A DNA stretch of 35,192 bases from the NCBI GenBank assembly GCA_944391755.1, contig CALXUT010000006.1, positions 1 to 35,192 on the forward strand. The letters are read 5' to 3'. Positions 15,508 to 23,634 of this stretch are shown piece by piece. Made by a program: the position numbers and the translations under genes. Below the pieces are notes generated by a model. That model was not told where the DNA came from and did no database searches. It worked only from the letters and a program-made list of their open reading frames with translations. The stretch comes from an uncultured Clostridia bacterium (lineage in GTDB: Bacteria; Bacillota; Clostridia; TANB77; CAG-508). Position 1 is the first letter of the stretch; each line of letters begins with the position of its first letter.

Positions 15508-16020
15508 ATGAAAAAATTAATATATTTTTTAATCATAATTTTCATTCTTATTATGATATTCTTAATTTTTTATAAATCTAAAAAAAGCATATTTGATGAC
15601 CACACAATTTTTAATATGTGGGAGGAATATGTAATAAATCCCGAAAAAGATGAATCTATACAAATAGATATATTTAAAAAAGTAAGCAATGGAAATAAAG
15701 TACATGGAAAAATTGCTCCAGGAAGTTATGGTAGTTTTATTATAAAACTCATTAGACCAGAAAATTCTAAAATAGATATACAAATAAAAGACATGACAAA
15801 TAAACCAGAAAATTTAATGTTTATTTTGGATAATCGTGAATTTTATTCGATGGAAGAAATGCAAGAAGCATTAAAAGAAAAGTTTTTAACAGAAGACAGA
15901 GTTACAATCAATTGGAAATGGCAATATGAAATTAGTCAAGAAGGTGATATAGAAGATACAAAAAGTGGAGAAAATGCTCAAAGCTATATATTTGAAATAA
16001 ATGCAATAATAGAAGAATAG
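15508..16020 (+). CDS. TasA-like protein 3, membrane-anchored
   Basis: A 170-residue paralogue of the first TasA-like protein: it keeps NGNKVHGKIAPGSYGSFIIKL (compare ANGKIAPGTSGEFFINL), NKPENLMFI, and VTINWKWQYEISQEGDIEDT, but the signal region is an uncleaved-looking hydrophobic helix (LIYFLIIIFILIMIFLIFY) with no A-K-Y junction. It may stay in the membrane as an anchor or nucleator for the fibre, a role TapA plays in Bacillus; this is inference from topology only. It begins 4 nt after the previous stop (GGAAG upstream) and ends 10 nt before the next gene, so it is translated within one operon. Confidence 0.72.
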   Translation: MKKLIYFLIIIFILIMIFLIFYKSKKSIFDDHTIFNMWEEYVINPEKDESIQIDIFKKVSNGNKVHGKIAPGSYGSFIIKLIRPENSKIDIQIKDMTNKPENLMFILDNREFYSMEEMQEALKEKFLTEDRVTINWKWQYEISQEGDIEDTKSGENAQSYIFEINAIIEE

Positions 16021-16030
16021 AAAGGAAAAT

Positions 16031-17356
16031 ATGAAATTTAAGATATGTATTATATTAACAATCGTATTCGTGATGTTTAATTGGAACTATAAAAGTTTTG
16101 CTAAATATATATTTAAATATGAAGAAACTATATTTGAATTAGATATAGATAGAACATTGCCAAAAGCAGAAGTGATACAAATCACAAACACAAATGCTGG
16201 CTATGAAAATTATGCAAATAAATCACATGAAATACTTATAACAATAAAAGTTTTTGATAATCATCAATTAATAAACAATTTGAAAGATTTTGAGATATTT
16301 GTAAATACAAAAGAGAGCGATTGTACAAAAGAAACGAAGATTTTAGAAAAAACAGAAAATTATATAATTTATCAATTAAAATTAACAAATATATTAGAAG
16401 AGGGAGAATTGTTTATAAAAATACCAGAAAATAGTTTTGAAGATAATTCAAAAAATAAAATGGAAGAATGTTTGTTAAAAACAGGAATATTCATAGACAA
16501 TACTGCACCAGTGGTAAACTATAGTCAAACAATAAAATCCAATGGAAAAGTAGTAGCCAATTTAATAAGCAATGAAGAAGTGAGAAATTTAGATGGATGG
16601 CTATTAGATGATACAAGAAAGATACATTCTAAAGAATTTATTTCAGATGTAAGTTATCATAGAAATATTATAGATTTAGCAGGTAATATATCCAATGTTA
16701 ATATTGATGTAAAAGATGCCACATATTTAGGGTTAGAAATAAAGGCACATATGTCAAGTAGTGCATGGCAGACAACAGAAAGCAATATTATTGGACGAAT
16801 GGAAAAAGGAAATTATAAGTATAAATTTGAAAGTTTATTATTCAGAACAGGAGAGAATGTGGCAAAAGACTATTTACAAGTCTCTGGATATGTTCATTCA
16901 CATTGGGGAGAAGGCTCAACTGCTATAGCTAGTCAATTTAAAGTACCATATTATTATGGATATAATCCCATTTCAGGATATAAAACTATGGAAAATACGG
17001 AATTAGTAAATTATAATGGTAAAGAGTATATTCACTTAGGAGGAGAAGGAATTAATTATCAAGGAAATACAGATATTAATGGGAATCATCCAATTCCTGT
17101 AGAAATTGCTAGACAATATAAATATGGAATATCTGGAATAAAATTAGACTTAAAAGAACATTCTGAAAATGCAATTATTTATCAAATATTTTTTGATGAT
17201 ACTGGATGGCTTGAAACATGTAAAAATGGAGAAATGGCAATGAGAAGTGAAACTGAGCCTATAGAAGCGATGAGAGTTGCTGTGATTCCAAATTCTGAAT
17301 TGGAATTTGTATTACGAGAATGGAACGAAGATATAGGAACCTATAATTTTGATTAA
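16031..17356 (+). CDS. Large secreted protein with ChW-like C-terminal domain
   Basis: A 441-residue secreted protein. Signal peptide at about 1-24, followed by FAKYIFKYEE, sharing the A-K-Y junction of the TasA-like neighbours. Residues about 30-155 look like Ig-type beta sandwiches (KSHEILITIKVFDN ... FIDNTAPVVNYSQ) and are followed by a further short Ig-like unit. The C-terminal half (about 235-441) contains GLEIKAHMSSSAWQTTE and IIYQIFFDDTGWLETCKNGE with EPIEAMRVAVIP; the second resembles the clostridial hydrophobic-W (ChW) repeat, where a Gly-Trp and an (L/I)EA motif recur. The domain is aromatic-rich (YYYGYNPISGYK) and may bind carbohydrate or protein. It ends the fibre operon; likely role is adhesion or cross-linking of the matrix. 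Function is inferred. Confidence 0.65.
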   Translation: MKFKICIILTIVFVMFNWNYKSFAKYIFKYEETIFELDIDRTLPKAEVIQITNTNAGYENYANKSHEILITIKVFDNHQLINNLKDFEIFVNTKESDCTKETKILEKTENYIIYQLKLTNILEEGELFIKIPENSFEDNSKNKMEECLLKTGIFIDNTAPVVNYSQTIKSNGKVVANLISNEEVRNLDGWLLDDTRKIHSKEFISDVSYHRNIIDLAGNISNVNIDVKDATYLGLEIKAHMSSSAWQTTESNIIGRMEKGNYKYKFESLLFRTGENVAKDYLQVSGYVHSHWGEGSTAIASQFKVPYYYGYNPISGYKTMENTELVNYNGKEYIHLGGEGINYQGNTDINGNHPIPVEIARQYKYGISGIKLDLKEHSENAIIYQIFFDDTGWLETCKNGEMAMRSETEPIEAMRVAVIPNSELEFVLREWNEDIGTYNFD

Positions 17357-17423
17357 ATTTTTGTATAAATTCCCAAGGAATGGAAAAAATGAAAATATAA
17401 GATTTTTCCAAAGGAGTGATATA

Positions 17424-17765
17424 ATGGAATCAAGCGATATGAAAAATATGGTGGTACTTAAAAATCTTCCATCTAATATGGTAGAAGAAGCAATCATTAT
17501 TTTTAAAGAAACGCAAAGAGTGAAAGAAAAAGAAGTGATAGATAAAAGTAACAAAATTGCTTTTGAGGAGATACAGCCAAAATCAAGAGAATATATTTTA
17601 AAAGAAGCGGAAATGCTTGTAACAGATTATATCAATAAGATTGAAAACAAGGGAAAAGAAACAAAAGGAGAAATAAACATAAAAATGAAATACAAAAAAT
17701 TAAAACAATATAGTATCGTTTCTACAGTACTTTTCATTATCAGTTTTCTGTTAAATTTCATATAA
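17424..17765 (+). CDS. Unknown small tail-anchored protein
   Basis: I do not recognise this family. The 113-residue protein is mainly helical and charged, and ends in one hydrophobic segment (IVSTVLFIISFLLNFI), so it is probably a tail-anchored membrane protein with its bulk in the cytoplasm. ATG 17424 is chosen because AAAGGAGTG lies just upstream. The gap of 68 nt from the fibre operon contains a small hairpin (GGAAAAA with TTTTTCC) but no convincing promoter, so it may be the last gene of that operon. A strong terminator follows. Confidence 0.65.
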   Translation: MESSDMKNMVVLKNLPSNMVEEAIIIFKETQRVKEKEVIDKSNKIAFEEIQPKSREYILKEAEMLVTDYINKIENKGKETKGEINIKMKYKKLKQYSIVSTVLFIISFLLNFI

Positions 17766-17774
17766 TATAAACAT

Positions 17775-17828
17775 AAAACACTTTATATATGCATAAACAT
17801 TAATAAATGCATTATATAAAGTGTTTTT
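17775..17828 (+). terminator. Terminator after the surface-fibre region
   Basis: A 20-bp stem with one bulge (AAAACACTTTATATATGCAT against its complement at 17807-17827), 12-nt loop, T-run at its end. Confidence 0.85.
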
Positions 17829-17861
17829 ATAAATCGCTTTGTTCTGTAAGGAGGAATAGAA

Positions 17862-18806
17862 ATGGAAAGAGTAATGTCAGTAGAAGATAAAATTAGACGA
17901 GCAGAAGAAATTTATTATAGAAGAAAAGAACAAGAAAATCCAAAACAAGAAAATGTAAGAATACCTGCTAGAAATGAAAAAAAAGATGTAAAACTATTTA
18001 AGAAAATGATGATTCAGATAATCGTTTGTTTGACAATCTATAGTATTTTTTATTTAGTAGTCAATAGTAATTATATATTTTCAGAAGATTTTACCAATAA
18101 AGCAAAAGAGATTTTATCTCAAGATATAAATTTCAAAGAGCTTTATACAACTTTATCTACTAAAATCAATGAAACTCTGAATAGTTTTACAAATAAAGAA
18201 CAAACTCAAGAAACGAATCAAGAAAATAATACAGAACAAAATCAAATAGATACGGAAAACATACAAAATAATGATGAAAATATTGGAGGAGCAGAAGAAG
18301 TATTAACAGAACAGGTAGAAAATGTGGAAAATAGTGCTACAAATACAGATACTACAGAACCTTTGGCAGAAGAACCACAGCTATCACAAATGGAACAAGA
18401 CGCAAATTATATAAAAAGTACAATCAGTTTTATAAAACCTGTAAGTGGAACCATTAGCTCAGTATATGGGTGGAGAAATCCTACTACTGCAACAGTACCA
18501 AAAGATCATAAAGGAACAGATATAGCGGCAGTAACCGGTACCAAAATTGTTTCAGCAACTGATGGAACAGTCATTCTAGCATCATCAGAAGGAGATTATG
18601 GAAATCATTTAAAAATCCAAATAAATGATGTTATTATTGTCTATGCACATTGCAATAAATTATATGTAAAAGAAGGGGATACAATAACACAAGGACAAGA
18701 AATTGCAGAAGTAGGTTCAACAGGAAATACAACTGGTCCACACCTGCACTTTGAAGTGAGATATCAAAATCGATATGTAGATCCACAAATGATATTAGAG
18801 TTATAG
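17862..18806 (+). CDS. spoIVFA: M23 peptidase-domain membrane protein, SpoIVFA-like
   Basis: A 314-residue bitopic protein: cytoplasmic Lys/Arg-rich start, a membrane helix (about 50-72), a Gln/Asn/Glu-rich linker (about 105-180) and a C-terminal LytM/M23 domain. The domain starts FIKPVSGTISSVYGWR and has the zinc ligands H and D in DHKGTDIA (about 215-219) and HLHFEVR (about 294), plus YAHC. SpoIVFA holds and regulates the sigma-K processing protease SpoIVFB, and the adjacent gene is of that M50 family, which is the main reason for this call. In B. subtilis SpoIVFA the M23 domain is degenerate, whereas here all ligands appear present, so hydrolytic activity is possible. SpoIIQ is the alternative but has a different partner. 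A strong AAGGAGG site precedes ATG 17862. Confidence 0.75.
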   Translation: MERVMSVEDKIRRAEEIYYRRKEQENPKQENVRIPARNEKKDVKLFKKMMIQIIVCLTIYSIFYLVVNSNYIFSEDFTNKAKEILSQDINFKELYTTLSTKINETLNSFTNKEQTQETNQENNTEQNQIDTENIQNNDENIGGAEEVLTEQVENVENSATNTDTTEPLAEEPQLSQMEQDANYIKSTISFIKPVSGTISSVYGWRNPTTATVPKDHKGTDIAAVTGTKIVSATDGTVILASSEGDYGNHLKIQINDVIIVYAHCNKLYVKEGDTITQGQEIAEVGSTGNTTGPHLHFEVRYQNRYVDPQMILEL

Positions 18807-18818
18807 GAAGGAAATTAT

Positions 18819-19466
18819 ATGAAAATTAGAATAGATTTAAAAATTCTTATTTTTTTTGTACTATTTTATTTGACAGACCAAATTGAAATTTATTTAATCA
18901 TAATGGCATTTTGTGTAGTTCATGAATTAGGACATATGTTAATGGGATTCATTTTAGGATTAAAGCTAGAAAGATTAACCGTTATTCCATGCGGATTAAC
19001 CATTTCATTTAAGGCTAATGTAGATGATTTGAATGTTAAAATAAAAAATGGGAATTTACTAGAATTAAAGAAAATATTTGTTGCCATAGCAGGACCTTTG
19101 GTAAGCCTAACTTTGGCAATTGTATATTTGTATTTTGAACCAATATATATTTCAAAACAAGATGCAATTTATTCAAACATATTAATATTATTATTTAATT
19201 TGATACCTTTATATCCATTAGATGGAGGAAGAATCTTAAAAGGAATATTACATATGCAATATGGTAATAGACAAGCAAAATATATCATAAATAAAGTCTC
19301 TAATATAACCATGATTATTTTAACGATTATGAGCAGCATTGCTGTATATTATTTTAAAAATATTGCTATATTTTTAATTTGTATATTTTTATGGATGATT
19401 ACAGTACAAGAAAATAAAAAATTTAGAACAAACAGGAGAATGTATGAAATATTAGATAAGAACTAA
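18819..19466 (+). CDS. spoIVFB: M50 intramembrane metalloprotease, SpoIVFB-like
   Basis: A polytopic site-2-type protease, 215 residues. The zinc site HELGH is in VVHELGHMLMG (about residue 34) and the third ligand in NLIPLYPLDGGRIL (about 132). Several hydrophobic segments follow. SpoIVFB cleaves pro-sigma-K in the mother-cell membrane around the forespore. The family has other members, but the preceding SpoIVFA-like M23 gene (12-nt gap) supports the assignment. B. subtilis SpoIVFB carries a C-terminal CBS domain of about 70 residues that this protein lacks, a shortened form also found in clostridia. Ribosome site GGAAGG is close to the ATG. Confidence 0.82.
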   Translation: MKIRIDLKILIFFVLFYLTDQIEIYLIIMAFCVVHELGHMLMGFILGLKLERLTVIPCGLTISFKANVDDLNVKIKNGNLLELKKIFVAIAGPLVSLTLAIVYLYFEPIYISKQDAIYSNILILLFNLIPLYPLDGGRILKGILHMQYGNRQAKYIINKVSNITMIILTIMSSIAVYYFKNIAIFLICIFLWMITVQENKKFRTNRRMYEILDKN

Positions 19467-19467
19467 C

Positions 19468-19505
19468 TTGACGAAACAAAAAAAACGTTATATGATTATA
19501 TAACG
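19468..19505 (+). promoter_or_regulatory. Promoter with overlapping palindrome
   Basis: TTGACG (19468-19473), 17-bp spacer, TATGAT (19491-19496). A perfect inverted repeat CGTTATAT-GATT-ATATAACG (19486-19505) covers the -10 and the expected start, the position of a repressor operator. Confidence 0.6.
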
Positions 19506-19518
19506 AAAGGAGCAGAAA

Positions 19519-20403
19519 ATGCTAGAAAAATGTACAATATGCCCGCATAAATGTGGAATAGATAGAACAAAAACTGCTGGTAGATGTAAAGCGACTGACA
19601 AAATAAAAATAGCACTATACTCTGTACATAAATTTGAAGAACCATGTATCAGTGGAGAAAATGGTTCAGGTACTATATTTTTTTCTAATTGTAATATGAA
19701 TTGTATTTATTGTCAGAATTATGAAATTAGCCAACAAGGGAAAGGTAGAGAAATATCCATAGAGGAACTTGCTAATATCATGATAAAACAACAAGAGAAA
19801 GGTGTAGAAAATATCAATTTAGTAACACCAACAAGTTATGCAATACAAATTATAGAAGCTATAAAAATAGCAAAAGAAAAAGGATTAAAAATTCCTATTG
19901 TATATAATACCAATGGATATGAGAATGTAGAGACATTAAAACTATTAGAAGAATTTGTAGATATTTATTTGCCTGACCTAAAATATGTGGATAATACATT
20001 AAGTAAAAAATATTCAAAAGTAGATAATTATTTTGAAATTGCAACAAAAGCAATTAAAGAAATGTATCGACAAGTTGGACAACCTATATTAAATGAAAAT
20101 GGCATCATGCAAAAAGGTTTAATGATAAGGCATTTAATTTTACCAAATCAAGTAGAAAACAGCAAACAAATTTTAAAATGGATAAAAGAAAACATGGATT
20201 GTCATGTTTTTGTAAGCATTATGGCTCAATATTTTCCAACCTATAAAGCAAAGGAAAACAATGAGTTAAATAGGAAATTAACACAAAAAGAATATGAAGA
20301 AGTTGAAAATTATTTATATGATTTAGAATTAGAAAATGGATATATTCAAGAACTCGGAGAACATGAAGAAGAATATGTACCAAAATGGGAGGGAGAAGCA
20401 TGA
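19519..20403 (+). CDS. Radical SAM protein, PflX/PflA-like (COG1313)
   Basis: A 294-residue radical SAM protein related to pyruvate formate-lyase activating enzyme. The SAM-cluster motif is CNMNCIYC (Cys 58, 62, 65). A preceding cysteine-rich start, CTICPHKCGIDRTKTAGRC (Cys 5, 8, 12, 23) with Cys 43, is typical of the uncharacterised PflX family, and LVTPTSYAIQIIEAI and IVYNTNGYENVETLKLLE fit the barrel. Its substrate is unknown; a glycyl-radical enzyme is not encoded nearby. It may be regulated by the palindrome at its promoter. The PHP phosphoesterase gene overlaps its stop codon by ATGA, so the two are translationally coupled. Confidence 0.85.
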   Translation: MLEKCTICPHKCGIDRTKTAGRCKATDKIKIALYSVHKFEEPCISGENGSGTIFFSNCNMNCIYCQNYEISQQGKGREISIEELANIMIKQQEKGVENINLVTPTSYAIQIIEAIKIAKEKGLKIPIVYNTNGYENVETLKLLEEFVDIYLPDLKYVDNTLSKKYSKVDNYFEIATKAIKEMYRQVGQPILNENGIMQKGLMIRHLILPNQVENSKQILKWIKENMDCHVFVSIMAQYFPTYKAKENNELNRKLTQKEYEEVENYLYDLELENGYIQELGEHEEEYVPKWEGEA

Positions 20404-21281
20404 TAGATTTACATTTGCATACAAATCATTCAGATGGAACAGATACAGTAACAGAATTATTAGAAAATGCCGAAAAACAAAAATTAGAAATCATATCTAT
20501 AACAGACCATGATACCATAAGTGCTTATAAAGAATTAGAAACAATAAATATAAAAGAAAAGTTTTCTGGTAAAATTATACCTGGAACAGAAATAAAAGCA
20601 ATTTATAAGGGTAAAAATATAGAAGTACTGGGATATGGAATTGACTATAAAAAAATAAAGATAAATAAAATCGAAAATTTACAAGAAATTATACTAGAGC
20701 ATTTAAAAAATATAGCTGATACGTACAGTATTAAATATGATGCCAATATAGCAATAGATGAAAATACGAGTAACATATTTGGAAGTTATGTATTTGCAAA
20801 TGAAATTTTAAAATATAATGAAAATATTAGAAAACTAGAAGAATTAGGAGAAACAGACTTAACAAATAATAATTTTTTTAGAAAATGCGAATGTAACCCT
20901 AATAGTATATTCTATTTTGATGCATCAAAATATGTAAGTTCAATTGATGAAGTCATACAAGAAATCCATGATGCAGGAGGATTAGCCTTTTTGGCACATG
21001 CCTATATCTATGATTTTGAAAATCCAAAAGCTGAGATAGATAATATTCTGAAAACGACAGAAATAGATGGCTTAGAATGTCAATATCCATTATTTACAGA
21101 AGAGCAAAGACAAGAAATTATGGCATTATGTAAGAAATACAGCAAGTACATGTCTGGAGGTTCTGATTATCATGGAGATAGAAAACCAAATGTAAAAATG
21201 GGAACTGGAATTAATAACAATTTAAATATACCGAAAGAATTTATTCAAAATTGGATAGAAAAAGTCTTGATAATTAATTAA
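20400..21281 (+). CDS. PHP-family phosphoesterase (TrpH/RnaseAM-like)
   Basis: A 293-residue metal-dependent phosphoesterase of the PHP family. Metal-binding motifs are in order: IDLHLHTNHSDGTDT at the N-terminus, SITDHDTISAY (about 38-48), a Glu in PGTEIKA, LAHAYIYD (about residue 200) and GGSDYHGD (about 257). The family includes the E. coli enzyme that degrades 3',5'-bisphosphate nucleotides and trims RNA 5' ends, but substrates differ and cannot be assigned here. The true start is ATG 20400 (GGGAGGGAG just upstream); an earlier in-frame ATG at 20385 lies before this site. It overlaps the radical SAM gene by 4 nt. Confidence 0.86.
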   Translation: MIDLHLHTNHSDGTDTVTELLENAEKQKLEIISITDHDTISAYKELETINIKEKFSGKIIPGTEIKAIYKGKNIEVLGYGIDYKKIKINKIENLQEIILEHLKNIADTYSIKYDANIAIDENTSNIFGSYVFANEILKYNENIRKLEELGETDLTNNNFFRKCECNPNSIFYFDASKYVSSIDEVIQEIHDAGGLAFLAHAYIYDFENPKAEIDNILKTTEIDGLECQYPLFTEEQRQEIMALCKKYSKYMSGGSDYHGDRKPNVKMGTGINNNLNIPKEFIQNWIEKVLIIN

Positions 21282-21294
21282 TTTTTGATATAAT
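21267..21294 (+). promoter_or_regulatory. thyX promoter
   Basis: TTGATA (21267-21272), 16-bp spacer, TATAAT (21289-21294), partly inside the end of the PHP gene and about 28 bp before the start of thyX. Confidence 0.6.
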
Positions 21295-21321
21295 GTAAAA
21301 AAATATATGGAGGAGATAAAT

Positions 21322-21993
21322 ATGAGATTAGTTGAACCATGGATTAAAGTTGAAAAAATCGACGGCGTAAAAATCATGAAAAGAATTGAAAGAGCTTGTA
21401 GAACTTGCTACAGGTCAGAAGGAAAAATAACAGAAGATAGCTATAAACAATTATTAAAAAATTGTATTACAAGAGGACATGAATCTGTATTAGAACATGA
21501 AAAAGTTACAGTTAGAATCTATAATGATGTAGGATCATATAAAGATTTAACAAGACATAGATTTGCAAGTTTTTCTGTAGAATCTACTAGATACTGTAGT
21601 TATGATAAAGATAAATATGGAAATGAAATATCTTTCATAAATCCAATATATATAGAAGATAAAGAAGTATATGAAGTATGGAAAAAGACAATGCAAGAAA
21701 TTGAAAATGGTTATATCCAAATGAAAAAATTGGGTGCAACCACAGATATGTGTAGAGAAGTACTTCCACATTCTGTAGCTGCAGAATATACCATGACAGC
21801 CAATATTAGAGAATGGAAACATATTTTAAGTTTAAGAACAACAAAACATGTTCATCCATCTATCAGACAAGTATTAATACCATTATTAAAATACTTTAAA
21901 GAACAAATGCCAGATATATTTGATGAAATTGAATATGATGAAGAATTTGATCCAAAATATTATGCAAAATTAACAGTAGAAGATGAAGTATAA
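21322..21993 (+). CDS. thyX: Flavin-dependent thymidylate synthase
   Basis: Makes dTMP from dUMP with methylene-tetrahydrofolate, FAD and NADPH. The ThyX signature RHRX7S is present as RHRFASFSVES followed by TRY, and GHESVLEHEKVTVRI fits the FAD/dUMP region; EWKHILSLRTTKHVHPSIRQV is the conserved C-terminal part. Length 223 is normal. ATG 21322 follows GGAGG closely; the ATG at 21307 precedes that site and is not used. It has its own promoter and is followed by folA with a 27-nt gap. ThyX, unlike ThyA, releases tetrahydrofolate rather than dihydrofolate, which makes the neighbouring DHFR gene less strictly required. Confidence 0.97.
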   Translation: MRLVEPWIKVEKIDGVKIMKRIERACRTCYRSEGKITEDSYKQLLKNCITRGHESVLEHEKVTVRIYNDVGSYKDLTRHRFASFSVESTRYCSYDKDKYGNEISFINPIYIEDKEVYEVWKKTMQEIENGYIQMKKLGATTDMCREVLPHSVAAEYTMTANIREWKHILSLRTTKHVHPSIRQVLIPLLKYFKEQMPDIFDEIEYDEEFDPKYYAKLTVEDEV

Positions 21994-22020
21994 CTTATTG
22001 AACTAAAAGGAGCAAGAGAA

Positions 22021-22512
22021 ATGTTAAGTATAATCGTAGCAAAAGCAAAAAATAATGTAATTGGAAAAAACAATAAAATGATATGGAATATACCAGAAGA
22101 TTTGAAAAGATTTAAAGAATTGACAACAGGACATGTTATTATCATGGGAAGGAAAACTTTTGAATCATTAGGAACAATATTACCAGATAGAAAACATATT
22201 GTATTTACCAATAATCCAGATTTTAAAGTAGAAAATGAAAATGTGAAAATTGTACATTCTATGTTAGAAATACAAGAATATATAGAAGATAAAAATGAAA
22301 ATTTTGTGATAGGTGGTGCCATGATATATAATTTGTTAATGCCATATGTAACAAAATTGTATGTAACACAAATACACAAAGACTTTGAGGGGGATGCATT
22401 TTTCACTAGAATTGATGAGGAAAAGTGGAAAGAAGTCGAAAGAATACCAGGAATAAAAGATGAAAACAATCATTTTGAGTATGAATTTATTACTTATGAA
22501 AGAAGAAAATAA
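22021..22512 (+). CDS. folA: Dihydrofolate reductase
   Basis: Reduces dihydrofolate to tetrahydrofolate with NADPH. Conserved features: AKAKNNVIGKNNKMIWNIPEDLKRFK (in pieces: the substrate loop with Trp and the acidic Glu-Asp at about residue 26-27), HVIIMGRKTFES, ILPDRKHIV, FVIGGAMIYNLLMPY and the C-terminal EFITYER. Length 163 is normal for bacterial DHFR. The ribosome site AAAGGAG is well placed. Cotranscribed with thyX and closed by a strong terminator. Confidence 0.97.
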   Translation: MLSIIVAKAKNNVIGKNNKMIWNIPEDLKRFKELTTGHVIIMGRKTFESLGTILPDRKHIVFTNNPDFKVENENVKIVHSMLEIQEYIEDKNENFVIGGAMIYNLLMPYVTKLYVTQIHKDFEGDAFFTRIDEEKWKEVERIPGIKDENNHFEYEFITYERRK

Positions 22513-22517
22513 ACAAT

Positions 22518-22557
22518 AAAACGAATAGGTTTTAAAATAAATCTATTCGTTTTTTTA
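22518..22557 (+). terminator. Terminator of thyX-folA
   Basis: 11-bp stem AAAACGAATAG with CTATTCGTTTT, 14-nt loop, followed by a long T-run. Confidence 0.88.
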
Positions 22558-22602
22558 TAGTATTTCTAAAAGTGGTTAAACTATAAAAAAGGAGAATTTT
22601 TT

Positions 22603-23601
22603 ATGTTTAAACCAAAAGCAATCTATTATGAAAAAGAAATAGAAAATTATGTGTTAGGGAAAGAATTATTAGAAAAATATAAAGAAACGCCTAAAGTCAT
22701 CATTGAAAATCATAATAATATAGAAGAAATGAGAAAAAAGCAAAATGCAGAATTTGCAGATATGAAAAGAAATTTAATTATAGGGGTAAGAAAAACACAT
22801 AAATTTGTAGAAAATCATAAAACATCAGATTATTTAGTTCCATACACTTCTTCTGGATGTACAGCCATGTGCATGTATTGTTATTTAGTATGTAATTACA
22901 ATAAATGTGCCTATTTACGATTATTTGTAAATAGAGAGCAAATACTAGAAAAAATTATAAAAACTGCTCAAAAAAGTGAAAAAGAATTGACATTTGAGAT
23001 AGGAAGTAATAGTGATTTAGTTCTAGAAAATACCATAACAGGAAATTTGGTATGGACAATCGAAAACTTTGCCAATACGCAAAAAGGTTATTTAACATTG
23101 CCAACCAAGTTTGATATGGTAGATGATATATTACCATTGAACCATCAGCAAAAAATCATCATCAGAATGAGTGTCAATCCAGAAGAAATCATCAATAAAG
23201 TAGAATTTGGAACATCAAGGTTAAAAGGAAGAATAGAAGCAATCAATAAATTAGCAGAAGCAGGATATAAAATAGGAATTTTAATAGCACCAGTCATATT
23301 AGTAGAAAATTGGAAATTATTATATACAGAATTGATACAACAATTAAATGAGAGATTAACAGAGAAAGTAAAAAAAGAAGCTTTTTTTGAAATTATATTT
23401 ATGACCTATAGTTATGTGCATACAAAAATCAATGAAGAAGCATTTCCTAATACAATCCATTTATATAACAAAGAGATGATGACAGGAAGAGGAAAGGGAA
23501 AATATGCATATAAGAAAGAAATCAGAAACGAAGCAGAAATATATATAAGAGAACAAATGGAAAAGTATTTTCCACAAAATAAAATTGAATATATTGTATA
23601 A
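22603..23601 (+). CDS. splB: Spore photoproduct lyase-family radical SAM protein
   Basis: Repairs the spore photoproduct (a thymine dimer) during germination. Colinear with Bacillus SplB over its whole length (332 residues): YLVPYTSSGC, radical SAM motif CTAMCMYC (Cys 86, 90, 93), YLRLFVNREQI, LTLPTKF, FGTSRLKGRIEAINKLAEAG, GILIAPV, GRGKGKYAYKKE and the end KIEYIV. The position of the Bacillus hydrogen-donor Cys141 (FEASCTSD, from memory) reads FEIGSNSD here, i.e. serine, while two other cysteines (97, 102) sit just after the cluster. A 45-bp gap after the folA terminator carries GTATT and CTATAAA that could be a weak forespore promoter; AAAGGAG precedes the ATG. Confidence 0.88.
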   Translation: MFKPKAIYYEKEIENYVLGKELLEKYKETPKVIIENHNNIEEMRKKQNAEFADMKRNLIIGVRKTHKFVENHKTSDYLVPYTSSGCTAMCMYCYLVCNYNKCAYLRLFVNREQILEKIIKTAQKSEKELTFEIGSNSDLVLENTITGNLVWTIENFANTQKGYLTLPTKFDMVDDILPLNHQQKIIIRMSVNPEEIINKVEFGTSRLKGRIEAINKLAEAGYKIGILIAPVILVENWKLLYTELIQQLNERLTEKVKKEAFFEIIFMTYSYVHTKINEEAFPNTIHLYNKEMMTGRGKGKYAYKKEIRNEAEIYIREQMEKYFPQNKIEYIV

Positions 23602-23634
23602 AAGTCCTTAATTTCAATCATTAAGGACTTTTTT
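23601..23634 (+). terminator. splB terminator, left copy of an inverted pair
   Basis: 12-bp stem AAAGTCCTTAAT with ATTAAGGACTTT, loop TTCAATC, T-run. Its 23-base core (23605-23627) recurs inverted at 23791-23813. Confidence 0.85.

Noticed and set aside
17790-17830. Sigma-E-like promoter inside the terminator before spoIVFA
   Set aside because: ATATG and CATTATAT fit only loosely and coincide with the hairpin arms, so the match may be due to base composition alone.
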